Below, one piece after another: positions 5,916 through 12,964 of a DNA stretch of 14,752 nucleotides. The first letter of the stretch is position 1; every line of letters starts with the position of its first letter. This stretch comes from Candidatus Woesearchaeota archaeon. Its GTDB lineage: Archaea; Nanobdellota; Nanobdellia; Woesearchaeales; GCA-2687795. The stretch spans positions 1-14,752 of the forward strand of contig NZBG01000023.1 of assembly GCA_002687795.1 (NCBI GenBank), written 5' to 3'. The notes beneath the pieces were generated by a model. That model was given only the letters and a program-made list of their open reading frames with translations, was not told the origin of the DNA and did not search any database. The position numbers and the translations under genes are program-made.

Positions 5916-5945
5916 CTTTATAAATAGCATAGAAATATATAAATA
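5916..5945 (+). promoter_or_regulatory. Internal promoter before the decarboxylase gene
   Basis: Two TATA-like boxes lie in the 65-base gap: CTTTATAAATA (about 5916-5926) and GAAATATATAAATAA (about 5931-5945). The second is centred about 30 bases before the ATG at 5970, so its transcript would have almost no leader. The downstream genes of the pathway can thus be expressed separately from the first three. Confidence 0.55.
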
Positions 5946-5969
5946 ATATCAAGGAATTTCTTTAAATCT

Positions 5970-6959
5970 ATGATAAGAACCGCAACTGTTGAGGCTAATT
6001 CAAACATTGCTTTGATCAAATACTGGGGAAAGCGTGATAAGAAACTAAACCTTCCTATGAACTCCAGTTTTTCCTGGACTCTTGATGACCAGGTAAAGAC
6101 TACTACGCAAGTTTCTTTTTCTGAGGATTATAAAGAAGATGAGCTTTATCTTGATGGAAAGAAGCAGGAAGGAAAAAAAGCAGAGAAAGTAAGCAAACAT
6201 CTTGATTTGATAAGGGATATGGCAGAGACTAATCTGAAGGCGCGAGTGGTAAGCAGTAACTCATTTCCTATGGGAACAGGTATTGCAAGCTCTGCTTCAG
6301 GTTTTGCAGCTTTGACTGCAGCAGCCTGTAAAGCCCTTGACTTAAATCTAGATTACCAAGCACTATCAGCACTCGCAAGAAGAGGAAGCGGCTCTGCTGC
6401 AAGGAGCTTTTATTCCGGATTTGTAGAATGGAAAAGGGGAGAAAAGCCTGATGGCTCAGATTCTTATGGAATTCAGTATAAAGATGGAAGTTATTGGAGC
6501 GAGCTGAGAGATATTATTGTTATTGTTGAGCAGAGTGAGAAGAGCGTGAGCTCAAGGGATGGCATGAATCTGACTGTTGAGACAAGCAGCTTATATAAAG
6601 AAAGGGTAAAGCGTATTGATGAAAAAATAGAAAGGATTAAGCGGTCAATTGATAATAAGGATAAAGAAAGTTTATTCCAGATTATCATGGAAGATTCAGA
6701 TGATTTGCATTCTACAATGCTGGATACAACACCTTCTTTGGATTATCTTAATGAAACATCACAAAGGATTAAAGCATATGTAAAGCAATTTAATGAAGGT
6801 TCTATTAAGGCTGGATATACATTTGATGCAGGGCCTAATGCGCATATTATCACTACTTCTGATCAGGTTGATGATATTGTAAATGCTTTAGAGAAAATAG
6901 AAGGTATAAAAAGGGTTATAGTCAGCGGATATGGAGAAGGAATTAAGATTAAAAGATGA
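5970..6959 (+). CDS. mvaD: Diphosphomevalonate decarboxylase
   Basis: It uses ATP to convert mevalonate 5-diphosphate to isopentenyl diphosphate, CO2 and phosphate, and is a GHMP-superfamily enzyme. The 329 residues fit the family. Visible motifs are N-I-A-L-I-K-Y-W-G-K-R-D with K17, the ATP loop P-M-G-T-G-I-A-S-S-A-S-G (100-111), and R-G-S-G-S-A-A-R with S142 and R145. D286 in F-D-A-G-P-N-A-H is the catalytic aspartate. All of these correspond to the active site of the yeast enzyme (K18, S155, R158, D302). Related phosphomevalonate decarboxylases share these residues, so sequence alone does not separate the two substrates. The phosphomevalonate kinase encoded next, overlapping by 4 bases (ATGA), argues for the diphosphate substrate. 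Its last codons overlap the kinase start, which suggests translational coupling. Confidence 0.92.
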   Translation: MIRTATVEANSNIALIKYWGKRDKKLNLPMNSSFSWTLDDQVKTTTQVSFSEDYKEDELYLDGKKQEGKKAEKVSKHLDLIRDMAETNLKARVVSSNSFPMGTGIASSASGFAALTAAACKALDLNLDYQALSALARRGSGSAARSFYSGFVEWKRGEKPDGSDSYGIQYKDGSYWSELRDIIVIVEQSEKSVSSRDGMNLTVETSSLYKERVKRIDEKIERIKRSIDNKDKESLFQIIMEDSDDLHSTMLDTTPSLDYLNETSQRIKAYVKQFNEGSIKAGYTFDAGPNAHIITTSDQVDDIVNALEKIEGIKRVIVSGYGEGIKIKR

Positions 6960-7948
6960 ACAACAGCTGCTCAGTTGTTAAGGCTTATGGAAAGGTCCTT
7001 GTTTATGGAGGCTATAGTGTTTTGGAAGGGGGCACAGGGCTGGTTGTTAATGTTGATAAGGGAACAACAACAAAGGCAAGCTTTTCTGATGAGACTGAGA
7101 TAATCGTTGCTCATATTAAGGATAAGGATAAGCTGAGGTTTGCTGAGTCTGCAGTTAAGGCTGCAAGAGGTTTTCTTAAGTCTGATAAAGAGTTGAAGAT
7201 AGAATCAAGGAATGATGAAGAGATGAATCCAGGCTCAAAGGCTGGTTTTGGTAGCAGCGCAACTTCTACTGTTAGCATTGTTGCTTCAATATTGAATCTT
7301 CATGGGGTGGATGTTGTATCTGAGGAAGGGAGAAGGACTGTTTTTCAGCTGAGCAAAGAAGCCCATACTGAAGCGCAGGGAAAGATCGGCTCGGGTTTTG
7401 ATATTTCTGCTGCATGTTTTGGCACACAGTTTTTTAGCAAGGATAAGATAGAAAAGGCTGCCTGGCCTGATGATTGGAGAGCTGTGTTTGCTTTTAGTGG
7501 CAAGAGTGCAAGCACAACTGAATTTGTTAAAAGGGTGTTTGGGTTTAAAGAGGCTAATCCAGAGGAATATAGCAGGATAATGGATGAGTATAATAAAACA
7601 GGGCTTGAGATTAAGAGCTTGTATGAAGAATATGTCAAGGAAAGTAATGATGAGAATTTAAAGGCATTAATGCAGAGCATAGGAAAAAGTTATAAAATAA
7701 GAAAGAATCTTGGTGTTAAGGCAAATGTTGAGATTGAGACTGATGATGATACTGAGCTTCTTTCAGGGATAAGAAGGGAAGGTGCAATGGTCGCAGCTCT
7801 TCCTGGAGCAGGAGGGGGCGATAGCTTGTTTATGGTTTGTGAAGGAGAGGAAAATATGAAGAAAATAAAAGAGCATCTCAGACAAAAGGAATTAAAAGTG
7901 TTTGATAATATCAGGGTTGTAGATAAGCCATATGAGGTTTTGGCATAA
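6956..7948 (+). CDS. Phosphomevalonate kinase, GHMP (ERG8) type
   Basis: It phosphorylates 5-phosphomevalonate with ATP to give mevalonate 5-diphosphate. The three GHMP motifs are clear: G-K-V-L-V-Y-G-G-Y-S-V-L-E at residues 12-24, the phosphate loop K-A-G-F-G-S-S-A-T at 95-103, and A-L-P-G-A-G-G-G-D at 281-289. G-S-G-F-D-I-S-A-A at 145-153 is typical of the eukaryote-style phosphomevalonate kinases, and its D149 is the likely catalytic base. The length of 330 residues is shorter than fungal ERG8 (about 450) and near that of bacterial and Sulfolobus enzymes. The ATG overlaps the decarboxylase stop by 4 bases, and the stop shares one base with the next ATG (TAATG), so translation is probably coupled through all three genes. 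A mevalonate kinase call is less likely because a separate clear one follows. Confidence 0.87.
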   Translation: MNNSCSVVKAYGKVLVYGGYSVLEGGTGLVVNVDKGTTTKASFSDETEIIVAHIKDKDKLRFAESAVKAARGFLKSDKELKIESRNDEEMNPGSKAGFGSSATSTVSIVASILNLHGVDVVSEEGRRTVFQLSKEAHTEAQGKIGSGFDISAACFGTQFFSKDKIEKAAWPDDWRAVFAFSGKSASTTEFVKRVFGFKEANPEEYSRIMDEYNKTGLEIKSLYEEYVKESNDENLKALMQSIGKSYKIRKNLGVKANVEIETDDDTELLSGIRREGAMVAALPGAGGGDSLFMVCEGEENMKKIKEHLRQKELKVFDNIRVVDKPYEVLA

Positions 7949-9177
7949 TGGAATATATCAAGAATTTATCTGATGAGGAAATCCTGAAGAAGCTTGGGAC
8001 AAGGGAGGTCAAGCCAAGGGATCTTGATGAAGCCTTTGGAGTTAAGAAAGCGTCTGAGCTTAGGAGAAGGTTTCTTGAGCAGCAGACCGGCATAGAGCTT
8101 AGTAATGTTGGGAAGAGTATAATAGATCCTGATAATTGCAGGAAAAATATTGAGCTGATGATAGGCGCTACCCAGGTTCCTTTGGGCTATGCAGGGCCTG
8201 TTACGGTCAAAGGCGCTTTTGCGGAAGGGGATTTCTTTTTGCCGCTGGCAACAACAGAAGGGGCTTTGGTTGCTTCTATTAACAGGGGCTGCTCGATTAT
8301 CAGGAAGTGCAAAGGGGCGAATGTTTATATTAACAGGTCAGGCCAGACAAGAAGCATATTGTTTAATACGAAGACTATTGCAACAGCTAAAAGGTTAATT
8401 GAATGGGTTAAGGCTAATGATAAGAGGTTGAAGGAGATAGGAAAGGGTGAGAGCAGGTTTCTGGAGCTGAAGAAGATTGAGAGCACAGTGGCTGGGAACA
8501 ATGTCTGGCTCAGGATCGAAGCTGATACTAAGGATGCAATGGGCATGAATATGATCACTTTGGCAGCGGAGAATATCGGCAGTTTTGTTGGGGAGAATGT
8601 TGAAGGGGCTGAGTTTGTTTCAGCTTCAGGAAATCTTTGCATTGATAAGAAGCCGAGCGTAATAAATCTTGTGAAGGGCAGGGGGAAGACTGTTATTGCA
8701 GAGGTTATAGTGCCGAGTGAGCTTATTAAGAGGTATCTTAAGACAACAGCAGACAAGATTCTTAACCTGAATTATAGGAAGAATATACTGGGTTCTATGA
8801 TTGCTGGGAGCTTTGGGTATAATGCGCATTTTGCAAATATTATAGCTGCGCTCTTTTTAGCTACCGGGCAGGACCTGGGCCATGTTGTTGAGGGCAGCCA
8901 GGGTTATACAACCATGGATATTATTGATGATGACCTGTATGTTTCTGTTACCCTGCCGAGCGTGCAGGTTGGAACTATTGGAGGGGGAACTAAGGTTGAA
9001 ACACAGAACGAGTGCTTAAGGATGCTTGGGGTTGAGGGAGGCTCTGAGCCGCCAGGCAGAAATTCGATGAAGTTTGCAGAGATTGTCGGGGTTGCGGTGC
9101 TTGCGGGAGAGCTGTCTCTTATAGGCGCATTGGCAGCAAAGCATCTTGGGAAGGCGCATAAGGAGCTTAACCGTTAA
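7948..9177 (+). CDS. hmgA: 3-Hydroxy-3-methylglutaryl-CoA reductase, class I
   Basis: It reduces HMG-CoA to mevalonate with two NADPH, the committed step. The 409-residue soluble protein lacks the membrane anchor of eukaryotic enzymes, as in other archaea. Key residues are E104 in T-T-E-G-A-L-V-A-S, the lysine in I-D-K-K-P-S (K234), D309 in A-T-G-Q-D-L-G-H, and H404 in K-H-L-G-K-A-H near the C-terminus, which together form the catalytic set of class I reductases. D-A-M-G-M-N at 196-201 is the cofactor-binding motif. It begins at the last base of the phosphomevalonate kinase stop (TAATG), and mevalonate kinase follows 1 base after its own stop. The pathway order within the block is therefore not the reaction order. 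The assignment is firm. Confidence 0.96.
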   Translation: MEYIKNLSDEEILKKLGTREVKPRDLDEAFGVKKASELRRRFLEQQTGIELSNVGKSIIDPDNCRKNIELMIGATQVPLGYAGPVTVKGAFAEGDFFLPLATTEGALVASINRGCSIIRKCKGANVYINRSGQTRSILFNTKTIATAKRLIEWVKANDKRLKEIGKGESRFLELKKIESTVAGNNVWLRIEADTKDAMGMNMITLAAENIGSFVGENVEGAEFVSASGNLCIDKKPSVINLVKGRGKTVIAEVIVPSELIKRYLKTTADKILNLNYRKNILGSMIAGSFGYNAHFANIIAALFLATGQDLGHVVEGSQGYTTMDIIDDDLYVSVTLPSVQVGTIGGGTKVETQNECLRMLGVEGGSEPPGRNSMKFAEIVGVAVLAGELSLIGALAAKHLGKAHKELNR

Positions 9178-9178
9178 A

Positions 9179-10063
9179 ATGGTATCTTTATCTGCGTGCG
9201 GTAAGATAATCCTGTTCGGGGAGCATTCTGTTGTTTATGGAAAGCCTGCGATAGCTGTGCCTTTGAAAGATTTAAGGATAGAAGCCAGGGTTGAGAGTTG
9301 TGATGAGCTTACTATTGATGATGATACACCTGACCCTGATGAAGAGCGGCCAAAGAAGTTCGTTAAGCTGATATTGGACGAGCTTGAAGCAGGTTCTAAC
9401 ATAAAGATAGCTTTCAATACCAATATGCCTGTTTCTTCAGGGTTTGGAGCTTCAGCAGCTTTCTGTGTTGCATCTGTAAAAGCTATAGCCGGATTTAATA
9501 ATATGGATCTGCCTGTTGAAAGGATAAAGGAGATAAGCAGCAAGGCAGAGGCATTGTTTCATGGAAATGCTTCAGGGCTTGATACTGCTGTTGTTGCGCA
9601 TGAGAAGCCAATATATTTTGTTAAAGGCAAAGAGCCAGAGCTTTTGAATATATATCATAGGTTTTCATTTGCCATAGTTAATACAGGCATTAAGTCAAAC
9701 ACTTCAGAGGTTGTGGCTGAGTTAAGGGAGAGGTACGAGGCTGATAAGCAAAGGATTGGAGATGTTTTTGATGAGGTTGAAGAGATAGTCAGGAAAGGAA
9801 GGGTTGCTTTAGAAAAGGGAGATGTTTCTTTGCTTGGTGAGCTGATGGATAAGAACCAGGACTGTCTTGAGAGGTTAGGTGTTTCATGCAGTGAAATAGA
9901 TAATGTTATAAGGAAGTTAAAGGGTTTTGGTGCTTTGGGCGCAAAGCTGTCAGGCGCTGGAAAGGGAGGGAATGTTATTGCGCTTTTCCCTGAAGAGATA
10001 GCTGAAGAGGTAAAGGAAGCGCTTGAAAAGGAAGGCAAGGATGTTATAATAGCCAAGCTGTGA
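9179..10063 (+). CDS. mvk: Mevalonate kinase
   Basis: It phosphorylates mevalonate with ATP to 5-phosphomevalonate. The 294-residue protein has the N-terminal G-K-I-I-L-F-G-E-H-S-V-V-Y-G-K-P-A-I-A motif at residues 8-26, with E14 and H15, and the phosphate loop P-V-S-S-G-F-G-A-S-A-A at 84-94. The substrate motif H-G-N-A-S-G-L-D with catalytic D135, and the C-terminal K-L-S-G-A-G-K-G-G at 256-264, complete the set. The phosphate loop reads G-F-G-A-S where most mevalonate kinases have G-L-G-S-S, so the serine that helps bind Mg-ATP is an alanine here. The ATG at 9179, 1 base after the reductase stop, is preferred over an upstream in-frame start at 9146 that would add 11 basic residues and overlap the reductase. 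The isomerase gene follows after 6 bases. Confidence 0.93.
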   Translation: MVSLSACGKIILFGEHSVVYGKPAIAVPLKDLRIEARVESCDELTIDDDTPDPDEERPKKFVKLILDELEAGSNIKIAFNTNMPVSSGFGASAAFCVASVKAIAGFNNMDLPVERIKEISSKAEALFHGNASGLDTAVVAHEKPIYFVKGKEPELLNIYHRFSFAIVNTGIKSNTSEVVAELRERYEADKQRIGDVFDEVEEIVRKGRVALEKGDVSLLGELMDKNQDCLERLGVSCSEIDNVIRKLKGFGALGAKLSGAGKGGNVIALFPEEIAEEVKEALEKEGKDVIIAKL

Positions 10064-10069
10064 TTTTAT

Positions 10070-10600
10070 ATGGATAAACTTATTTTAGTTGATGAAAAGG
10101 ATAGTGTAATAGGAACTGAGGAAAAAGAAAGGTGCCATGATGGAGACGGCATTCTTCATAGGGCTTTTTCTGTTTTTATTTTTAATGATAAGGGCAAGCT
10201 GCTTGTCCAGCAGAGAAGCGGGCTTAAAAGGCTTTGGCCTTTGTTTTGGAGCAATAGCTGCTGCAGCCATCCAAGGCAGGATGAGGATTGTAAGAAGGCT
10301 GCTGAGAGAAGGGTAATGGAGGAGTTGGGGATTTCTTCTGAGCTTAAGCTTTTGTATAAGTTTCAGTATAAGGCTAAGTATAAGGATAAGGGCTCTGAGA
10401 ATGAGCTTTGCGCAGTTCTTATTGGCAGGTCAGGCCATCCTGTTGTTTTGGATAAGGAAGAGGTTGCTGATTATAAGTGGATCAAGATGTCTGAGCTGGT
10501 TGAAGAGATTGAGCAGCATCCTGATATGTTCAGCCCATGGTTTAAGCTGGAGATTAAAGAGCTGCTTTCCGGTTATAAGGAGAGGATAGATAGTCTTTGA
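10070..10600 (+). CDS. idi: Isopentenyl-diphosphate delta-isomerase, type 1 (Nudix fold)
   Basis: It interconverts isopentenyl and dimethylallyl diphosphate, giving the starter unit for archaeal lipid chains. The 176 residues carry the type 1 signature: H23 and H30 near the N-terminus, N-S-C-C-S-H-P with nucleophile C65 and metal ligand H67, a Nudix-like helix from about A77 to G87 (A-A-x-R-R-V-x-E-E-L-G), and E110 and E112 in S-E-N-E-L-C, which match the metal and proton-transfer glutamates of the E. coli enzyme. Most archaea have the unrelated FMN-dependent type 2 enzyme, so a type 1 gene inside the cluster is notable, though haloarchaea also have it. It lies 6 bases after mevalonate kinase and clearly belongs to the same operon. 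Confidence 0.94.
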   Translation: MDKLILVDEKDSVIGTEEKERCHDGDGILHRAFSVFIFNDKGKLLVQQRSGLKRLWPLFWSNSCCSHPRQDEDCKKAAERRVMEELGISSELKLLYKFQYKAKYKDKGSENELCAVLIGRSGHPVVLDKEEVADYKWIKMSELVEEIEQHPDMFSPWFKLEIKELLSGYKERIDSL

Positions 10601-10616
10601 TGGTCATTAGCTTTAG

Positions 10617-11165
10617 GTGATTAAAATCTTAACAGAAAACAAGGCAATTGGATTGTTGAAGAAATATAATGTAAGGGAGAAGAAGATAGAGCATTGCCTG
10701 AATGTTGCAAAGATTGCTAAGTTCCTTGCTGAAAAGCTTAAGGAAAAGGGTGTCAGGATTGATGTTGAAACATTATATACTGCAGCTCTGCTGCATGATA
10801 TCGGGGATAAGGGAAGGGCTGATGAATGGGACAAGGACAGGCATTGTGAGCTGGGTGTTGAAATCCTAAGAAAAGAAGGATATACTAAAGCTGCTGGAAT
10901 AGTCAGCAGGCATAATATCAGGGCTTTTTTTTCTGAACAGTCCAGTCCAAAGACATGGGAAGAGAAGGTATTAAATTATGCTGATAAGAGATGCAAGCGG
11001 GAAATAATCTCCATGGATGAAAAAGAAGAGAGGCATATTAAGAAATTTCCAGAGAAAGAGCAGGAAATAAAGAAAGCATATTCTAAGGCAGAAAAAGTTG
11101 AAGAAGAGATATTTGATATTCTTGGGATCAAGGCTGAGGATTTAGGTAAATTTGTAAGAATTTGA
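10617..11165 (+). CDS. HD-domain phosphohydrolase, unknown substrate
   Basis: This 182-residue protein has a complete HD metal site: H26 in I-E-H-C-L-N-V-A, H60-D61 in A-L-L-H-D-I-G-D, further histidines at H76 and H99, and D123 in Y-A-D-K-R. HD proteins of this size are metal-dependent phosphohydrolases acting on nucleotides, cyclic nucleotides or phosphate monoesters. Nothing here fixes the substrate. It follows the isomerase by 16 bases and appears to be the last gene of the mevalonate operon, so a housekeeping role on an isoprenoid phosphate is possible but is only inference from position. The C-terminal 50 residues form a Lys/Glu-rich helical tail. The GTG start sits in AGGTGATT, which itself looks like a ribosome binding site, so the true start could be slightly downstream, although no ATG is near. 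Confidence 0.82.
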   Translation: MIKILTENKAIGLLKKYNVREKKIEHCLNVAKIAKFLAEKLKEKGVRIDVETLYTAALLHDIGDKGRADEWDKDRHCELGVEILRKEGYTKAAGIVSRHNIRAFFSEQSSPKTWEEKVLNYADKRCKREIISMDEKEERHIKKFPEKEQEIKKAYSKAEKVEEEIFDILGIKAEDLGKFVRI

Positions 11166-11200
11166 TTAAAATAATAATTACTTCTTTAGTCTGATCCTTT

Positions 11201-11228
11201 CAGCTGACAAGCTGTTCTAAAGAACAGC
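11201..11228 (+). terminator. Overlapping hairpins downstream of the HD gene
   Basis: GCTGTTCT (11211-11218) and AGAACAGC (11221-11228) form an 8-bp stem with a 2-base loop. CAGCT (11201-11205) can instead pair with AGCTG (11210-11214), which shares bases with the first stem, so the two folds exclude each other. They lie in the 161-base gap between the HD gene and the thermosome. The likely role is termination of the mevalonate operon, but no long T-tract follows. Confidence 0.4.
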
Positions 11229-11262
11229 CTTACTAATATTTTGAAGCCAAATTCTCCAAAAC

Positions 11263-11317
11263 CTTTATAAACGCCTCTTAATTCACCTTATATATACTGT
11301 ATTACAATAATAGGGGG
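11263..11317 (+). promoter_or_regulatory. Thermosome promoter region with two TATA boxes and G-run leader
   Basis: TTATATATA (11288-11296) is centred 35 bases before the ATG at 11327 and is the best TATA box. CTTTATAAA at about 11263-11271 is a second candidate further upstream. GGGGG at 11313-11317 lies 9 bases before the ATG and can serve as a ribosome binding site. Two boxes would suit a highly expressed or stress-induced chaperonin gene, but I see no clear heat-shock repressor site. Confidence 0.55.
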
Positions 11318-11326
11318 ATTTATACT

Positions 11327-12964
11327 ATGACAGATCAACAGGTACAACCAATATTTATATTGCCTGAGGGCTCGCAGAGAACTTCTGGTAAGAATGCGCA
11401 AAGGACTAATATCATGGCAGCTAAGCTGGTTGCTGAGACTGTTAGAACCACTTTAGGCCCTAAGGGAATGGATAAGATGCTGGTTGATTCTTTAGGTGAT
11501 GTTACTGTTACTAATGATGGCGTTACTATATTGGAAGAGATGAATATTGAGCATCCTAGCGCTAAGATGATTGTTGAGGTTGCTAAGACACAGGAAGATG
11601 AGGTTGGAGACGGAACTACAACCGCTGTTATTTTAGCAGGGGAGTTATTAAAGAGCGCTGAAAGGCTGTTGGACCAGGAGATTCATCCTACCGTCATAGC
11701 AAAGGGTTACAGGATTGCTGCTGAGAAGGCGCAGGATATTCTTAATAGGATAGCTGAGAATGTTACAGAGAAGGATGATGATGTTTTGAAGAATATTGCA
11801 ATCACAGCTATGACAGGCAAAGGCGCAGAGTCTTCAAAGGAGAAGCTTGGTGAGCTGGCTGTTAAGGCTGTTAAGCAGGTTATGGATAAGGAGAACGGTG
11901 TTTTTATTGATAAGGATAATATTAAGATTGAGAAGAAGGTTGGAAGTTCTGTTGACGATTCTGAGTTAATACAGGGAATTGCTATTGATAAGGAAAAGGT
12001 GCATACAGGCATGCCAAGGCAGGTTAAGAACGCTAAGATTGCTTTGATTGATTCTGCTGTTGAGGTTAAGAGCACTGAGACAGATGCTAAGATACAGATT
12101 AATGACCCTAACCAGATGCAGGCTTTCCTTGACCAGGAAGAGAAGATGCTTAAGGATATGGTTGAGAAGGTTGTTAAGAGCAATGCTAATGTTGTTTTCT
12201 GCCAGAAAGGCATTGATGATGTTGCCCAGCATTTCCTTGCAAAGAAGGGTATCTATGCTGCTAGAAGGGTTAAGAAGAGCGATATGGAGGCTTTGGCAAG
12301 GGCAACAGGTGGCAAGGTTATTACCAATCTTGATGATTTGTCAGCTTCTGATCTGGGGAAAGCAGGGGTTGTTGAAGAAGTTAAGATTGGAGATGAGGAT
12401 ATGACTTTAGTTAAGGAGTGCAAGAACCCTAAATCAGTGACGCTTTTGGTTAGAGGAGCTACAGAGCATGTTATTGATGAGGTTAAGAGGGCTGTTGAGG
12501 ACGCGATTGGCGATGTTTCTGCAGCTTTGAAGAATAATAAGGTTGTTGCTGGAGCTGGCTCGCCTGAGATAGAGCTTGCCAGGGATTTGAGAAAGTTTTC
12601 TGAGAGCCTGTCCGGAAGGGAGCAGCTTGCTGTGCAGGCGTTTGCTGATTCGGTTGAGATCATTCCAAGGACTTTGGCAGAGAATGCAGGCCTTGACCCT
12701 ATAGATATTTTGACAGAGCTTAAGGCAAGCCATGATAAGGGAAAGAAGTGGAGCGGTATTGATGTGTTCACAGGCAAGGTGATTGATGCCTGGGCTAAAG
12801 GAGTTTTAGAGCCTTTGAAGATTAAGACGCAGGCTGTGAGCTCTGCCAGTGAAGTGGCTATAATGATTTTGAGAATAGATGACCTTATTGCAAGTTCAGG
12901 CGGTGATAAGGCTGGTGGAATGCCTCCGGGTATGCCGCCTGGCGGAATGCCTCCAGGATATTAA
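11327..12964 (+). CDS. thsA: Thermosome subunit (group II chaperonin)
   Basis: It forms the double-ring, lidded ATP-driven protein-folding machine of archaea. The 545 residues match the family. ATP-site motifs are G-P-K-G-M-D-K-M-L at residues 44-52, N-D-G-V-T-I-L at 63-69 and the signature G-D-G-T-T-T at 94-99, with D95 expected to be needed for hydrolysis. G-A-G-S-P-E in the C-terminal equatorial half (M-x-G-G-G-A-x-E in many family members) and G-I-D-V-F-T-G-K-V near the end complete the nucleotide pocket. The tail is a Gly/Met/Pro repeat (G-G-M-P-P-G-M-P-P-G-G-M-P-P-G-Y), a variant of the usual GGM repeat that projects into the cavity. It has its own promoter. Its stop codon overlaps the stop of the antiporter on the other strand. 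I use thsA as a generic symbol, since alpha and beta subunits cannot be told apart here. Confidence 0.97.
   Translation: MTDQQVQPIFILPEGSQRTSGKNAQRTNIMAAKLVAETVRTTLGPKGMDKMLVDSLGDVTVTNDGVTILEEMNIEHPSAKMIVEVAKTQEDEVGDGTTTAVILAGELLKSAERLLDQEIHPTVIAKGYRIAAEKAQDILNRIAENVTEKDDDVLKNIAITAMTGKGAESSKEKLGELAVKAVKQVMDKENGVFIDKDNIKIEKKVGSSVDDSELIQGIAIDKEKVHTGMPRQVKNAKIALIDSAVEVKSTETDAKIQINDPNQMQAFLDQEEKMLKDMVEKVVKSNANVVFCQKGIDDVAQHFLAKKGIYAARRVKKSDMEALARATGGKVITNLDDLSASDLGKAGVVEEVKIGDEDMTLVKECKNPKSVTLLVRGATEHVIDEVKRAVEDAIGDVSAALKNNKVVAGAGSPEIELARDLRKFSESLSGREQLAVQAFADSVEIIPRTLAENAGLDPIDILTELKASHDKGKKWSGIDVFTGKVIDAWAKGVLEPLKIKTQAVSSASEVAIMILRIDDLIASSGGDKAGGMPPGMPPGGMPPGY

Noticed and set aside
8325..8756. 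A 143-codon minus-strand frame inside HMG-CoA reductase.
   Set aside because: It is a shadow of a firmly assigned gene. Several similar frames inside the other mevalonate genes were dropped for the same reason.
11166..11326. Possible tRNA or other small RNA gene in the gap before the thermosome.
   Set aside because: I found no cloverleaf, no tRNA consensus boxes and no conserved RNA core; only short hairpins and promoter boxes.
12253..12777. A long minus-strand frame inside the thermosome gene.
   Set aside because: It is Ser/Leu-rich, as expected of the antisense of a Lys/Glu/Ala-rich gene, and the thermosome assignment is certain.
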